Under the pieces are notes generated by a model that ran no database searches, had not been told where the DNA came from, and saw nothing but the letters and a program-made list of their open reading frames with translations. Positions 23,285-32,311 of a DNA stretch of 64,000 bases are shown here, piece by piece. The DNA is from Paraburkholderia acidipaludis NBRC 101816 (GTDB lineage: Bacteria > Pseudomonadota > Gammaproteobacteria > Burkholderiales > Burkholderiaceae). Location of the stretch: assembly GCF_000684975.1 (NCBI RefSeq), contig NZ_BAXZ01000014.1, positions 101,130 to 165,129 on the forward strand, written 5' to 3'. The translations under genes and the position numbers were made by a program. Each line of letters opens with the position of its first letter. Positions within the stretch are counted from its first letter, which is position 1.

Positions 23285-25630
23285 TCACGCCTTCAGATAT
23301 TGCTCGCGAGCGCCGAGCCAGCGGTTCAGGTGCTGCGTCACGACGAGCGGCCAGCCGTGCAGCAGACGTTCGGCCGCGCCGCGCGCGGGCTCGATCAGCC
23401 AGCCGTCGGTTTCGAGGTTCGCGAAGCGCAGCATCGCGGCGCCCGATTGGCGCGCGCCGAGGAATTCGCCGGGGCCGCGAATTTCGAGGTCGCGGCGCGC
23501 GATCTCGAACCCGTCGGTCGTTTGGCGCATGGTCTGCAAGCGCGCGCGGCCCGTGAGCGAGAGCGGTCCGCTATAGAGCAGCACGCACACCGAAGCCGCC
23601 GTGCCCCGCCCCACGCGCCCGCGCAGCTGATGCAACTGCGCGAGACCGAAGCGCTCGGCGTGCTCGATCACCATCAGCGAGGCGTTGGGCACGTCCACGC
23701 CCACTTCGATCACCGTCGTCGCGACCAGCAGCTGAACCTCGTTGCGCGAGAAAGCGTCCATCACGGCGGCCTTGTCCGTGGACGAGAGCCGGCCGTGCAC
23801 GAGCCCCACGCTGAGCTCGGGCAGCGCCGCGACGAGCGTTTCATACGTCTCGACGGCCGTCTGCAGCTGCAGCGTCTCGCTTTCCTCGATCAGCGGGCAC
23901 ACCCAGTACACCTGGCGCCCCGTGAGCGCGGCGGCGCGCACGCGCGCGATCACCTCTTCGCGGCGCGCGTCGGAAACGAGCTTCGTGAGAATCGGCGTGC
24001 GCCCCGGCGGCAGTTCGTCGATCGTGGAGACGTCGAGGTCCGCGTAGTAGGTCATTGCGAGCGTGCGCGGAATCGGCGTGGCGGACATCATCAGCTGATG
24101 CGGCTGGAACTCGCGCGCGCCATCTTCGGCGGATTTCGCGTTCTGCGCCTTCGCGCGCAGCGCGAGCCGCTGCTCGACGCCGAAGCGATGCTGCTCGTCC
24201 ACGATCACGAGGCCAAGCCGCGCGAATTCCACGGCGTCCTGAATGATCGCGTGCGTGCCGATCACGAGCTTCGCCGTGCCGAGCGCCGCCGCTTCGAGCG
24301 CCGCGCGCTTTTCTTTCGCCTTCAGGCTGCCGGCGAGCCACGCCACCTGCACGCCGAGCGGTTCGAGCCAGCCGCGCAGTTTGCGCGCGTGCTGCTCGGC
24401 GAGGATTTCGGTCGGCGCCATGAGCGCGGCCTGGTAGCCCGCGTCGATGGCCTGCGCGGCCGCGAGCGCCGCCACCACGGTCTTGCCGCTGCCCACGTCG
24501 CCCTGCAGCAGGCGCTGCATCGGATGCGGTTGCTCGAGGTCGCGCGCGATCTCCGTCACCACGCGTTCCTGCGCGTTCGTGAGCTGAAACGGCAGCGAGG
24601 CGCGCAAGCGCGCCACGAGCGGCGCGATCGCGTCGTCCGCTGCATGAGGCGTATCGACCTTGAACGACGGCATGGCCGGCGCGGCACGCGTGCGGCGCTC
24701 TTCGTGCGCGCGTTTGAGCGAGAGCTGCTGGGCGAGCAGCTCTTCGAACTTGATGCGGGTCCAGGCGGGATGCGTGCCGTCGATGAGCTCGGCTTCGTCA
24801 GCGTCCACGGGCGGGTGGTGCAGCGTCTTCACCGCCTCCATCAGCAGCGGCAACCCGAGCGGCTCCATGAATTCGCGCGCGACGGCTTCGGGCAGCAGTT
24901 CGGGCAACGAAGCACGCGCAAGCGCGTTGTCGATGGCCTTGCGCAGATATGCCTGGCTTACGCCGGCCGTGGACGGATAGACCGGCGTGAGGGCCTGCGG
25001 CAACGGCGTGTCGCCCTCGACCACGCGCACGGCCGGATGCACGATCTCCATGCCGAAGAAGCCGCCGCGCACGTCGCCGCGCACGCGCAGGCGCTTGCCC
25101 ACCGCCATCTGCGTGACCTGCGAGCCGTAGAAGTTCAGGAAGCGCAGGATCAGTTCGTCGCCATGGTCGTCGCGCAGCTTCACGAGCAACTGGCGGCGCG
25201 GACGGTAGGCAATTTCGTTGTCGAACACCACGCCTTCGGTCTGCGCAACGCCGCCCGGCAGCAGCTCGCCGATCGGCGTGAGCGTGGTCTCGTCCTCGTA
25301 GCGCATCGGCAGATGCAGCACGAGGTCGATGTCGCGCGTGAGGCCGAGCTTCGCGAGGCGGTCGGCGGTTTTCGTGACGGCGGGCTTGTCCTTCTTCTTG
25401 CCCTTCGGCGCACCTGCCGCGTCATCGCTCGCGTCCGCGGCAGACGGCTCGCGCGCCGCGCGCTCGCCGGCGCCCTTCGTTCCAGCCTTCGTACCGCTCT
25501 TCGTCCCCTCGGCACGGCCGGCCCGCTTGCGCGCAGCGCCGCCGTCCCCCGCTTCGGGCGCGTCGGCACGCTCGCGCGGATCGCCCGGCGTTTCGGTTTC
25601 GGACATCAAACGACTAGCGGATGGGGGCAT
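23285..25630 (-). CDS. recG: ATP-dependent DNA helicase RecG
   Basis: 781-residue branch-migration helicase that remodels stalled forks and recombination intermediates. After an N-terminal extension of roughly 80 residues rich in Ala, Lys, Gly and Glu (with repeated TK-G units), it has the wedge/OB domain (MRYEDETTLTPIGELLPG), then helicase motifs: Walker A GDVGSGKT, DEQHRFGVEQR, SATPIPRTLAM, ATTVIEVGVDVPNA and QLRGRVGRG. The C-terminal TRG region includes RDLEIRGPGEFLG. The start is either ATG 25630 or ATG 25606; neither has a strong ribosome-binding site. It is divergent from queA. Confidence 0.95.
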   Translation of the reverse strand: MPPSASRLMSETETPGDPRERADAPEAGDGGAARKRAGRAEGTKSGTKAGTKGAGERAAREPSAADASDDAAGAPKGKKKDKPAVTKTADRLAKLGLTRDIDLVLHLPMRYEDETTLTPIGELLPGGVAQTEGVVFDNEIAYRPRRQLLVKLRDDHGDELILRFLNFYGSQVTQMAVGKRLRVRGDVRGGFFGMEIVHPAVRVVEGDTPLPQALTPVYPSTAGVSQAYLRKAIDNALARASLPELLPEAVAREFMEPLGLPLLMEAVKTLHHPPVDADEAELIDGTHPAWTRIKFEELLAQQLSLKRAHEERRTRAAPAMPSFKVDTPHAADDAIAPLVARLRASLPFQLTNAQERVVTEIARDLEQPHPMQRLLQGDVGSGKTVVAALAAAQAIDAGYQAALMAPTEILAEQHARKLRGWLEPLGVQVAWLAGSLKAKEKRAALEAAALGTAKLVIGTHAIIQDAVEFARLGLVIVDEQHRFGVEQRLALRAKAQNAKSAEDGAREFQPHQLMMSATPIPRTLAMTYYADLDVSTIDELPPGRTPILTKLVSDARREEVIARVRAAALTGRQVYWVCPLIEESETLQLQTAVETYETLVAALPELSVGLVHGRLSSTDKAAVMDAFSRNEVQLLVATTVIEVGVDVPNASLMVIEHAERFGLAQLHQLRGRVGRGTAASVCVLLYSGPLSLTGRARLQTMRQTTDGFEIARRDLEIRGPGEFLGARQSGAAMLRFANLETDGWLIEPARGAAERLLHGWPLVVTQHLNRWLGAREQYLKA

Positions 25631-25984
25631 AAGCAGCTTCGCAAGTACAATAACGGCTTTCCGGTGCGGCACGGCATACCTCGAAGCCAGGCACGGCCGC
25701 AGAACCCCGCAGGCAGGGCGCGCGCGCCGCTTGCCGTTCCGGCCGGGGCAGTCCCGCAATCATAGCGGTTGTCGATCCGGAGTTAGCGCCTCAACACTGA
25801 CTCCGGTCCCGTGCAACCAGGCTGCGCAATGTGCGCCGTCGGGCATTCCGGCCCTGAATCGGCCGCCAGCCGGCGCTCGAGGCCGGCGTTCGAGGCCAAG
25901 AGTCAGCAGGCATCGAGCGCGCCGTATGAAGCCGCCGCCCGCCCAACGCCAAACTTCCGTTGCATATCCGTTTCATCAGGCCGC
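25631..25984. other. recG-queA divergent intergenic region
   Basis: 354 bp without a convincing gene. It must carry both promoters. The one recognisable element is the 44-nt palindromic sequence at 25773-25816, also found before tgt. The reading frame that continues upstream of queA through this region has no family sequence. Confidence 0.6.
25773..25816 (+). promoter_or_regulatory. Shared queA/tgt upstream element, copy 1
   Basis: 44 nt that match the sequence at 27140-27183 at 35 positions without a gap. The outer arms ccggagt (25778-25784) and actccgg (25800-25806) are perfectly complementary, so it can form a hairpin. It lies 168 bp before the queA ATG. It could be an operator, an RNA structure or a dispersed palindromic repeat. 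Confidence 0.55.
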
Positions 25985-27067
25985 ATGTTCAAGCTTTCCG
26001 ATTTCGATTTCGACCTCCCCGCCGAGCTGATCGCACAGACGGCGCTGCCCGAACGCAGCGCGAGCCGTCTGCTGGAGGTCGACAACCGCGCGCCGCTACC
26101 ACCGTTACCAGGTCAGCCCCCGCGCCTCATCGACCGGCACTTCGCCGAGCTGCCCGAATGCATCGCGCCGGGCGACCTGCTTGTCTTCAACGATACCAAG
26201 GTGCTCAAGGCGCGCTTCTTCGGCCAGAAGGCCAGTGGCGGCAAGATCGAGGTGCTCGTCGAGCGTCTGACGGGCGCGCGCACGGCGCTCGCGCAGATCC
26301 GCGCGAGCAAGAGCCCCGGCCCCGGCACGACGCTGCGCCTCGCCGACGCGTTCGACGTGACGGTGGGCGAGCGCGTCGAACCGTTCTACACGCTGCATTT
26401 CCCCGACGACTGTCTCTCGCTGATCGAGCAGTTCGGCCGCCTGCCGCTGCCGCCCTACATCACGCACGACGCCGACTCGACCGACGAAACGCGCTACCAG
26501 ACCGTGTTCGCGCAGAATCCCGGCGCGGTCGCGGCGCCCACGGCCGGCCTGCATTTCGACGAGGCGCTGCTGGCGAGGCTCGACGCGATGGGCGTCGAGC
26601 GCGCCACCCTCACGCTGCACGTCGGCGCGGGCACCTTCCAGCCGGTGCGCGTGGAGAACATCGCCGAACACCAGATGCATAGCGAGTGGTACCAGCTGCC
26701 GCAGTCGCTCGTGGACAAGATCGCGGCCGCGCGCGCGCGCGGCGGCCGCGTGATCGCCGTGGGCACGACGTCGATGCGCGCGCTCGAAGCCGCCGCGCGC
26801 GACGCCGAGAACGAAGGCCGCGCGCTGGCGGCGACCTCGGCGGAAACCGATATCTTCATCACGCCGGGCTACCGGTTCCGCGTGGTGGACCGGCTCGTGA
26901 CGAATTTCCATCTGCCGAAGTCGACGCTGCTGATGCTCGTTTCGGCATTCGCGGGCATCGAGACGATCCGCGCGGCCTATCGTCACGCGATCGACGAACG
27001 CTACCGGTTCTTCAGCTATGGCGACGCGATGCTGCTGACCCGAACAGACGACGCGCTCAACAAGTAA
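25985..27067 (+). CDS. queA: S-adenosylmethionine:tRNA ribosyltransferase-isomerase
   Basis: 360-residue enzyme that moves the ribosyl part of S-adenosylmethionine to preQ1-modified tRNA, giving epoxyqueuosine at the wobble position of Tyr, His, Asn and Asp tRNAs. It starts at MFKLSDFDFDLPAELIAQ, as in the family. Typical blocks are ERSASRLLEV, VFNDTKVLKARFFG, LPLPPYI...YQTVFA, NPGAVAAPTAGLHFDEALL, VGAGTFQPVRVENI and TNFHLPKSTLLMLVSAFAG. tgt, the preceding enzyme of the pathway, follows 146 bp later. Confidence 0.97.
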   Translation: MFKLSDFDFDLPAELIAQTALPERSASRLLEVDNRAPLPPLPGQPPRLIDRHFAELPECIAPGDLLVFNDTKVLKARFFGQKASGGKIEVLVERLTGARTALAQIRASKSPGPGTTLRLADAFDVTVGERVEPFYTLHFPDDCLSLIEQFGRLPLPPYITHDADSTDETRYQTVFAQNPGAVAAPTAGLHFDEALLARLDAMGVERATLTLHVGAGTFQPVRVENIAEHQMHSEWYQLPQSLVDKIAAARARGGRVIAVGTTSMRALEAAARDAENEGRALAATSAETDIFITPGYRFRVVDRLVTNFHLPKSTLLMLVSAFAGIETIRAAYRHAIDERYRFFSYGDAMLLTRTDDALNK

Positions 27068-27139
27068 CACGCACATTTCCCATGCAGTCGCGCGATACAA
27101 CGAACGCGCGGCGGTGTTTCACCATCTACGCCGGACTTG

Positions 27140-27183
27140 CGATCCGTAGTTGGCGCTTTAGCGCATACTCCGGTCCCATGCAA
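27140..27183 (+). promoter_or_regulatory. Shared queA/tgt upstream element, copy 2
   Basis: Second copy of the element at 25773-25816. Here the outer arms ccgtagt and actccgg pair with one mismatch, and an inner gcgc-ttta-gcgc palindrome (27153-27164) is complete. It ends 30 bp before the tgt start codon, so it would be in or overlapping the 5' leader of tgt. Confidence 0.55.
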
Positions 27184-27213
27184 AGCATTTTCCGGTAGCA
27201 CAGGAGTCACCGC

Positions 27214-28425
27214 ATGACCGACGGTCATCAAAACAACGCACGCGCCGAGCACGGCACTTATCTTGGTCAACTCGTCGGCGAACGCCCCCAAAACGGCCTG
27301 AAATTCGAACTGCTCGGCACCGACGGCCTCGCGCGCCGCGGCCGCGTCACGCTGAATCACGGCGTCGTGGAAACGCCGATCTTCATGCCCGTGGGCACCT
27401 ACGGCACGGTGAAAGCCACGCAGCCGCGCGAGCTCGAGGAAATGCACGCGCAGATCATCCTCGGCAACACGTTCCACCTCTGGCTGCGCCCGGGGCTGGA
27501 GACGATCGAGGCGCACGGCGGCCTGCACCGCTTCATGGGCTGGAACCGGCCCATCCTCACCGATTCGGGCGGCTTCCAGGTGTTCTCGCTCGGCGACCTG
27601 CGCAAGATTTCCGAAGACGGCGTGCGCTTCGCCTCGCCCGTGAACGGCGACAAGCTGTTCCTCTCGCCCGAAGTGTCGATGCAGATCCAGAAGGTGCTGA
27701 ACTCGGACATCGTCATGCAGTTCGACGAATGCACGCCCTACGCCACCAACGGCGTGCCGACGACGCACCAGGAAGCCGCCGACTCCATGCGCATGTCGAT
27801 GCGCTGGGCCAGGCGCTCGATCGACGAATTCAACCGTCTCGGCAACCCGAACGCGCTATTCGGCATCGTCCAGGGCGGCATGTTCGAGAACCTGCGGGAC
27901 GAGTCGCTGGCGGGCCTTTCGGAAATGCCGTTTCACGGCTACGCGATCGGCGGCCTTTCGGTGGGCGAGCCGAAAGAAGACATGATGCGCGTGCTCGAAT
28001 ACATCGCGCCGAAGCTGCCCGCCGACAAGCCGCACTACCTGATGGGCGTGGGCACGCCGGAGGACCTGGTGGCGGGCGTGGCCTCGGGCGTCGACATGTT
28101 CGACTGCGTGATGCCCACGCGCAATGCGCGCAACGGCTGGATCTTCACGCGCTTTGGCGACATCAAGATCCGCAACGCCGTGCACCGCAACTCGCTGCGG
28201 CCGCTGGACGAACAGTGCGGCTGCTACACCTGCCGCAACTTCACGCGCGGCTACCTGCACCATCTGCATCGCGTCGGAGAGATTCTCGGCGCGCAGCTCA
28301 ACACGATCCACAATCTGCACTACTACCTCGAGTTGATGAGCGAGATTCGCGAGGCGATCGAGACGAAGTCTTTTGCGGCGTTCCGCCAGCGCTTCCACGA
28401 GAACCGCGCGCGCGGGGTGGATTGA
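27214..28425 (+). CDS. tgt: tRNA-guanine transglycosylase
   Basis: 403-residue enzyme that swaps guanine 34 for preQ1 in queuosine tRNAs. It has the catalytic DSGGFQVFSLGDLRK region, the nucleophile Asp in MPTRNARNGW (FDCVMPTRNA), MQFDECTPYATN, and the zinc site CGCYTCRNFTRGYLHHLHRVGE (three Cys plus a His). The N-terminus is about 20-25 residues longer than in E. coli (MTDGHQNNARAEHGTYLG). ACAGGAGTCACCGC is a strong ribosome-binding site. It is followed by yajC-secD-secF, the widespread order. Confidence 0.97.
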   Translation: MTDGHQNNARAEHGTYLGQLVGERPQNGLKFELLGTDGLARRGRVTLNHGVVETPIFMPVGTYGTVKATQPRELEEMHAQIILGNTFHLWLRPGLETIEAHGGLHRFMGWNRPILTDSGGFQVFSLGDLRKISEDGVRFASPVNGDKLFLSPEVSMQIQKVLNSDIVMQFDECTPYATNGVPTTHQEAADSMRMSMRWARRSIDEFNRLGNPNALFGIVQGGMFENLRDESLAGLSEMPFHGYAIGGLSVGEPKEDMMRVLEYIAPKLPADKPHYLMGVGTPEDLVAGVASGVDMFDCVMPTRNARNGWIFTRFGDIKIRNAVHRNSLRPLDEQCGCYTCRNFTRGYLHHLHRVGEILGAQLNTIHNLHYYLELMSEIREAIETKSFAAFRQRFHENRARGVD

Positions 28426-28697
28426 GCGGGCCGCGCAGATCGGGCTGCGCAAAGCGCCGTTTGGAAATTGTCTGATGGCGGCGGCCGGCGGCGCGGGTTA
28501 AGCTCGGCAACACTTTACAATCCACTTTCCGCGACGGTGGCCCCGGGAGTTCCCAGCAGTTCCCCGGGAGTCCCCCCGGAGTCCCGTTAACAGCTTGATC
28601 GGAAAGCACATTTCGCGTCGCCGTCAGGACTTGTGCCGGTGGTAGAATAGCCGGCTCGATTTTTGATCGTCCCGATCGTATAAACGGAGAGACCAAC

Positions 28698-29027
28698 GTG
28701 TCGTTTATTTCCAATGCCTTCGCACAAGGCTCCGCAGCAGGTGGCGCGGAATCCAGCCTGATGAGCTTCCTGCCGCTGATCCTGATGTTCGCCGTGCTGT
28801 ACTTCATCATGATCCGCCCGCAGATGAAGCGCCAGAAGGAACACCGCAACATGCTCGCGGCCATGGCCAAGGGCGACGAAGTCATCATCAGCGGCGGCAT
28901 CGTCGGCAAGGTGACGAAGGTCGGCGAAGCGTATGTCGGCGTCGAAGTGTCGGACGGCACCGAAGTCACCGTGCAGAAGTCGTCGGTATCGACGATCCTG
29001 CCGAAGGGCACGATCAAGTCGCTGTAA
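28698..29027 (+). CDS. yajC: Preprotein translocase subunit YajC
   Basis: 109-residue small inner-membrane protein that joins SecD-SecF at the Sec translocon. It starts at GTG 28698 (MSFISNAFAQGS) behind ACGGAGAGACC. One transmembrane helix lies near residues 22-40 (LMSFLPLILMFAVLYFIMI), followed by RPQMKRQKEHRNMLAAMAKGDEVIISGGIVGKV, the conserved cytoplasmic part. A TAGAAT box at 28643-28648 may be its promoter -10. secD begins 135 bp downstream. Confidence 0.95.
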   Translation: MSFISNAFAQGSAAGGAESSLMSFLPLILMFAVLYFIMIRPQMKRQKEHRNMLAAMAKGDEVIISGGIVGKVTKVGEAYVGVEVSDGTEVTVQKSSVSTILPKGTIKSL

Positions 29028-29162
29028 GCCCTCGCACGCGAACATGACCGGCCGCCGAACTCTGTCAGGCGGCCCCGCGCGTCCGGCACCGCGCCGCACC
29101 AGCGGCCCCGCCGGACGCCCCCGCATCGCGAAGGCCATTCCCCTCCCCCGTTGGGTCAACCA

Positions 29163-31223
29163 ATGAACCGTTATCCCCTCTGGAAATATGTCGTGATGGT
29201 CGTGGCGCTCGCCATCGGCCTCGTGTACACATTGCCCAACTTCTTCGGCGAAGCGCCCGCGGTCCAGGTGTCGAGCGGCAAAGCCACTGTCAAGCTCGAC
29301 AGCGGCACGCTCGCGCAGATCGAAGCCGCGCTCGCCGCGAACAACATCAAGGCCGACGACGTCACGTTCGACAACTCGACGATGAACGCGAACATCCGCG
29401 TGCGCGTCGCGAACGGGGACACGCAGCTGCGCCTGAAAGACGCGCTCACGAAGGCGCTCAACCCGGACCCGACCGATCCGCTCTATGTCGTCGCGCTGAA
29501 CCTGCAGAGCGCCTCGCCGCACTGGCTGACGGCGCTGCACGCGCTGCCGATGTACCTCGGCCTCGACCTGCGCGGCGGCGTGCACTTCCTGCTCCAGGTC
29601 GACATGAACGGCGCGCTGAACAAGAAGCTCGACTCCGACGCGTCCGACGCGCGCACGCTCCTGCGCGACAAGTACATTCGCGACGGCGGCGTGAACCGCG
29701 TCGACCAGTCGGTCGTGATCGACTTCGCCGACGCGTCGGTGGCCGCCGACGCGCAGAAGGCGCTCGCCACCGGCGTGAACGAGCTCCAGTGGGCCACGCA
29801 AAACGGGCCCGAAGGCGGCGTACAGCTCGTGGGCACGTTCTCGCCGGCCGTGAAGAAGGCGGTTCAGGAAGCGGCCCTCAAGCAGAACATCCAGACGCTG
29901 CACAACCGCGTGAACGAGCTCGGCGTGTCCGAACCCGTGATCCAGCAGCAAGGCGACGACCGCATCGTGGTCGAGCTGCCGGGCGTGCAGGACACCGCAA
30001 AGGCGAAGGACATCATCGGCCGCACGGCCACGCTCGAAGCGCGCCTCGCCGACCCGCTCGGCCTGCATCCGGACCCGAGCGCGGCGGTGCCGCCGGGCAA
30101 CGAGCTGTTCACCCAGGGCAACCAGGCGCCCGTATGGCTCAAGAAGCAGGTGATCTTCACCGGCGACCGCATCATCGACGCATCGGCGGGCTTCGACGAG
30201 CATAACCGCCCGTCGGTCAACATCCGCCTCGACTCGGCGGGCGGCCGCGCGGTGGCCAGCGTCTCGCGCGACAACATCGGCAAGCCGATGGCGATGGTGC
30301 TGTTCGAGAAGGGCAAGGGCCAGGTGCTGACAGTGGCGACGATCCAGTCGGAACTGGGCGACCGCTTCCAGATCACGGGCCAGCCCACGCCGCAGGCCGC
30401 CGCCGACCTCGCGCTGCTGCTGCGCGCGGGCTCGCTCGCCGCGCCGATGGACATCATCGAGGAACGCACGGTCGGCCCGAGCCTTGGCGCGGAGAACATC
30501 AAGAAGGGCTTCGACTCGGTGCTCTACGGCTTTGCCGCGATCGCCGTGTTCATGATCGCGTACTACATGCTGTTCGGCCTGATCTCGATGATCGGCCTTT
30601 CGGTGAACCTGCTGCTGCTGATCGCCGTGCTCTCGATGCTGCAGGCCACGCTCACGCTGCCCGGCATCGCGGCTATCGCGCTCGCGCTCGGTATGGCGAT
30701 CGACGCCAACGTGCTGATCAACGAGCGCGTGCGCGAGGAACTGCGCAACGGCGCGCCGCCGCAGCTCGCGATCCAGAACGGTTATGCGCACGCGTGGGCC
30801 ACCATTCTCGACTCGAACGTGACCACGCTCATCGCCGGTCTCGCGCTGCTCGCGTTCGGTTCGGGCCCGGTCCGCGGCTTCGCGATGGTGCACTGTATCG
30901 GCATCCTCACCTCGATGTTCTCGGCCGTGTTCTTCTCGCGCGGCCTCGTGAACCTCTGGTATGGCGGCAAGAAGAAGCTCAAGTCGCTGGCCGTGGGCCA
31001 GGTGTGGCGTCCGGAGCCGGAAATGGCGGGCGCTCCGGCGCTCAGCCAGGGCGACATGGGCACCGACACCGGCCGCGCCGTCACGGCTGCCGGCGTTACG
31101 CCCCGCCCGCGCGACATGGAAAAAAGCACGGCCAAGACCACCAAGGGCGCCGCGCGCGCCAAGCCGGTCGTGCGCCGCAGAAACGGATCGAGCGGCCCGG
31201 GCAACCCCGGTTCGTCCCGCTGA
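29163..31223 (+). CDS. secD: Protein translocase subunit SecD
   Basis: 686-residue RND-like membrane protein that, with SecF, uses the proton gradient to pull exported proteins through the Sec channel. TM1 is at the N-terminus (YPLWKYVVMVVALAIGLVYTLPN), then a large periplasmic part with the P1 base motif GLDLRGGVHFLLQVD, and a C-terminal five-helix bundle with ALALGMAIDANVLINERVREEL and NVTTLIAGLALLAFGSGPVRGFA. A Lys/Arg/Ser-rich C-terminal tail of about 60 residues extends past the last helix. The start MNRYPLWKY at ATG 29163 is the family start. Confidence 0.96.
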   Translation: MNRYPLWKYVVMVVALAIGLVYTLPNFFGEAPAVQVSSGKATVKLDSGTLAQIEAALAANNIKADDVTFDNSTMNANIRVRVANGDTQLRLKDALTKALNPDPTDPLYVVALNLQSASPHWLTALHALPMYLGLDLRGGVHFLLQVDMNGALNKKLDSDASDARTLLRDKYIRDGGVNRVDQSVVIDFADASVAADAQKALATGVNELQWATQNGPEGGVQLVGTFSPAVKKAVQEAALKQNIQTLHNRVNELGVSEPVIQQQGDDRIVVELPGVQDTAKAKDIIGRTATLEARLADPLGLHPDPSAAVPPGNELFTQGNQAPVWLKKQVIFTGDRIIDASAGFDEHNRPSVNIRLDSAGGRAVASVSRDNIGKPMAMVLFEKGKGQVLTVATIQSELGDRFQITGQPTPQAAADLALLLRAGSLAAPMDIIEERTVGPSLGAENIKKGFDSVLYGFAAIAVFMIAYYMLFGLISMIGLSVNLLLLIAVLSMLQATLTLPGIAAIALALGMAIDANVLINERVREELRNGAPPQLAIQNGYAHAWATILDSNVTTLIAGLALLAFGSGPVRGFAMVHCIGILTSMFSAVFFSRGLVNLWYGGKKKLKSLAVGQVWRPEPEMAGAPALSQGDMGTDTGRAVTAAGVTPRPRDMEKSTAKTTKGAARAKPVVRRRNGSSGPGNPGSSR

Positions 31224-31240
31224 TACGGAGGACAGGAATC

Positions 31241-32191
31241 ATGGAATTTTTCCGCATCCGCAAAGACATCCCGTTCATGAAGCGCGCGTTGATCTTCAAC
31301 GCGATCTCGTTCATCACCTTCATCGCGGCCGTGTTCTTTCTCGTGCACCGCGGCCTGCATCTGTCGATCGAGTTCACGGGCGGCACGGTCATCGAAGTGC
31401 GCTATCCGCAGGCGCTCGACCTCCAGCCGGTGCGCGACTCGCTCGGCAAGATCGGCTACGGCGACGCCCAGGTGCAGAACTTCGGCACCTCGCGCGACGT
31501 GCTGATCCGCCTGCCGCTCAAGCAGGGCCTCTCCTCGGCCCAGCAGAGCGACCAGGTGATGGCGAGGCTCAAGGCCGACGACCCGCAAGTCCAGCTGCAG
31601 CGCGTGGAGTTCGTCGGCCCGCAGGTGGGCAAGGAGCTCGCCACCGACGGCCTGCTTGCCCTCGCGTGCGTGGTGGTGGGCATCGTCATCTACCTGTCGT
31701 TCCGCTTCGAGTGGAAGTACGCCGTGGCCGGCGTGATCGCGAACTTGCACGACGTCGTGATCATTCTCGGCTTCTTCGCGTTCTTCCAGTGGGAGTTCTC
31801 GCTCTCCGTGCTCGCGGCGGTGCTCGCGGTGCTCGGTTATTCGGTGAACGAATCGGTCGTGATCTTCGACCGGATTCGCGAGACCTTCCGGCGCGAGCGC
31901 AAGATGACCGTGGTAGAGGTGATCAACCACGCCATCACGAGCACGATGTCGCGAACCATCATCACCCACGGCTGTACGGAAATGATGGTGCTGTCGATGT
32001 TCTTCCTCGGCGGCCCGACGCTGCACTACTTCGCGCTCGCGCTGACAGTGGGCATCCTGTTCGGCATCTACTCGTCGGTGTTCGTCGCGGCGGCGCTGGC
32101 CATGTGGCTCGGCGTGAAGCGCGAGGACCTCTTGAAGGAAAAGAAGGAAAAATACGATCCGAACGATCCGAACGCCGGGGCGCAGGTCTGA
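31241..32191 (+). CDS. secF: Protein translocase subunit SecF
   Basis: 316-residue partner of SecD. It has an N-terminal helix (LIFNAISFITFIAAVFFLV), the periplasmic motif LSIEFTGGTVIEVRYP and the C-terminal helix bundle with LGYSVNESVVIFDRIRETFRRER and SRTIITHGCTEMMVLSMFFLGGPTLHYFALALTVGI. GGAGGACAGGAATC precedes ATG 31241, 17 bp after secD, so they form one operon with yajC. The operon ends at a strong hairpin at 32235-32268. Confidence 0.97.
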   Translation: MEFFRIRKDIPFMKRALIFNAISFITFIAAVFFLVHRGLHLSIEFTGGTVIEVRYPQALDLQPVRDSLGKIGYGDAQVQNFGTSRDVLIRLPLKQGLSSAQQSDQVMARLKADDPQVQLQRVEFVGPQVGKELATDGLLALACVVVGIVIYLSFRFEWKYAVAGVIANLHDVVIILGFFAFFQWEFSLSVLAAVLAVLGYSVNESVVIFDRIRETFRRERKMTVVEVINHAITSTMSRTIITHGCTEMMVLSMFFLGGPTLHYFALALTVGILFGIYSSVFVAAALAMWLGVKREDLLKEKKEKYDPNDPNAGAQV

Positions 32192-32234
32192 ACCTGTTCC
32201 CTGCGTCCAGCGAAAGCTCGAAAGCGCAGCATGC

Positions 32235-32268
32235 AAAAAGCCGGTTCTCATGCGAACCGGCTTTTTTT
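32235..32268. terminator. Bidirectional terminator between secF and yceI
   Basis: aaaaagccggttc (32235-32247), loop tcatgc and gaaccggcttttt (32254-32266), followed by more T residues on the plus strand and with five A residues at the left end that become T on the minus strand. It can serve both convergent transcripts. Confidence 0.88.
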
Positions 32269-32311
32269 TCGCAGCGGCCCCGGCGTCGCGGCCCGATGAG
32301 GACAGCGCCCC

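Noticed and set aside
23300..25765. 821-codon plus-strand frame opposite recG
   Set aside because: Shadow of recG; composition is Arg/His/Ala noise.
25773..27183. preQ1 riboswitch explanation for the queA/tgt element
   Set aside because: I could not fit the known preQ1 pseudoknot pattern, and preQ1 switches usually control synthesis and uptake genes, not queA or tgt.
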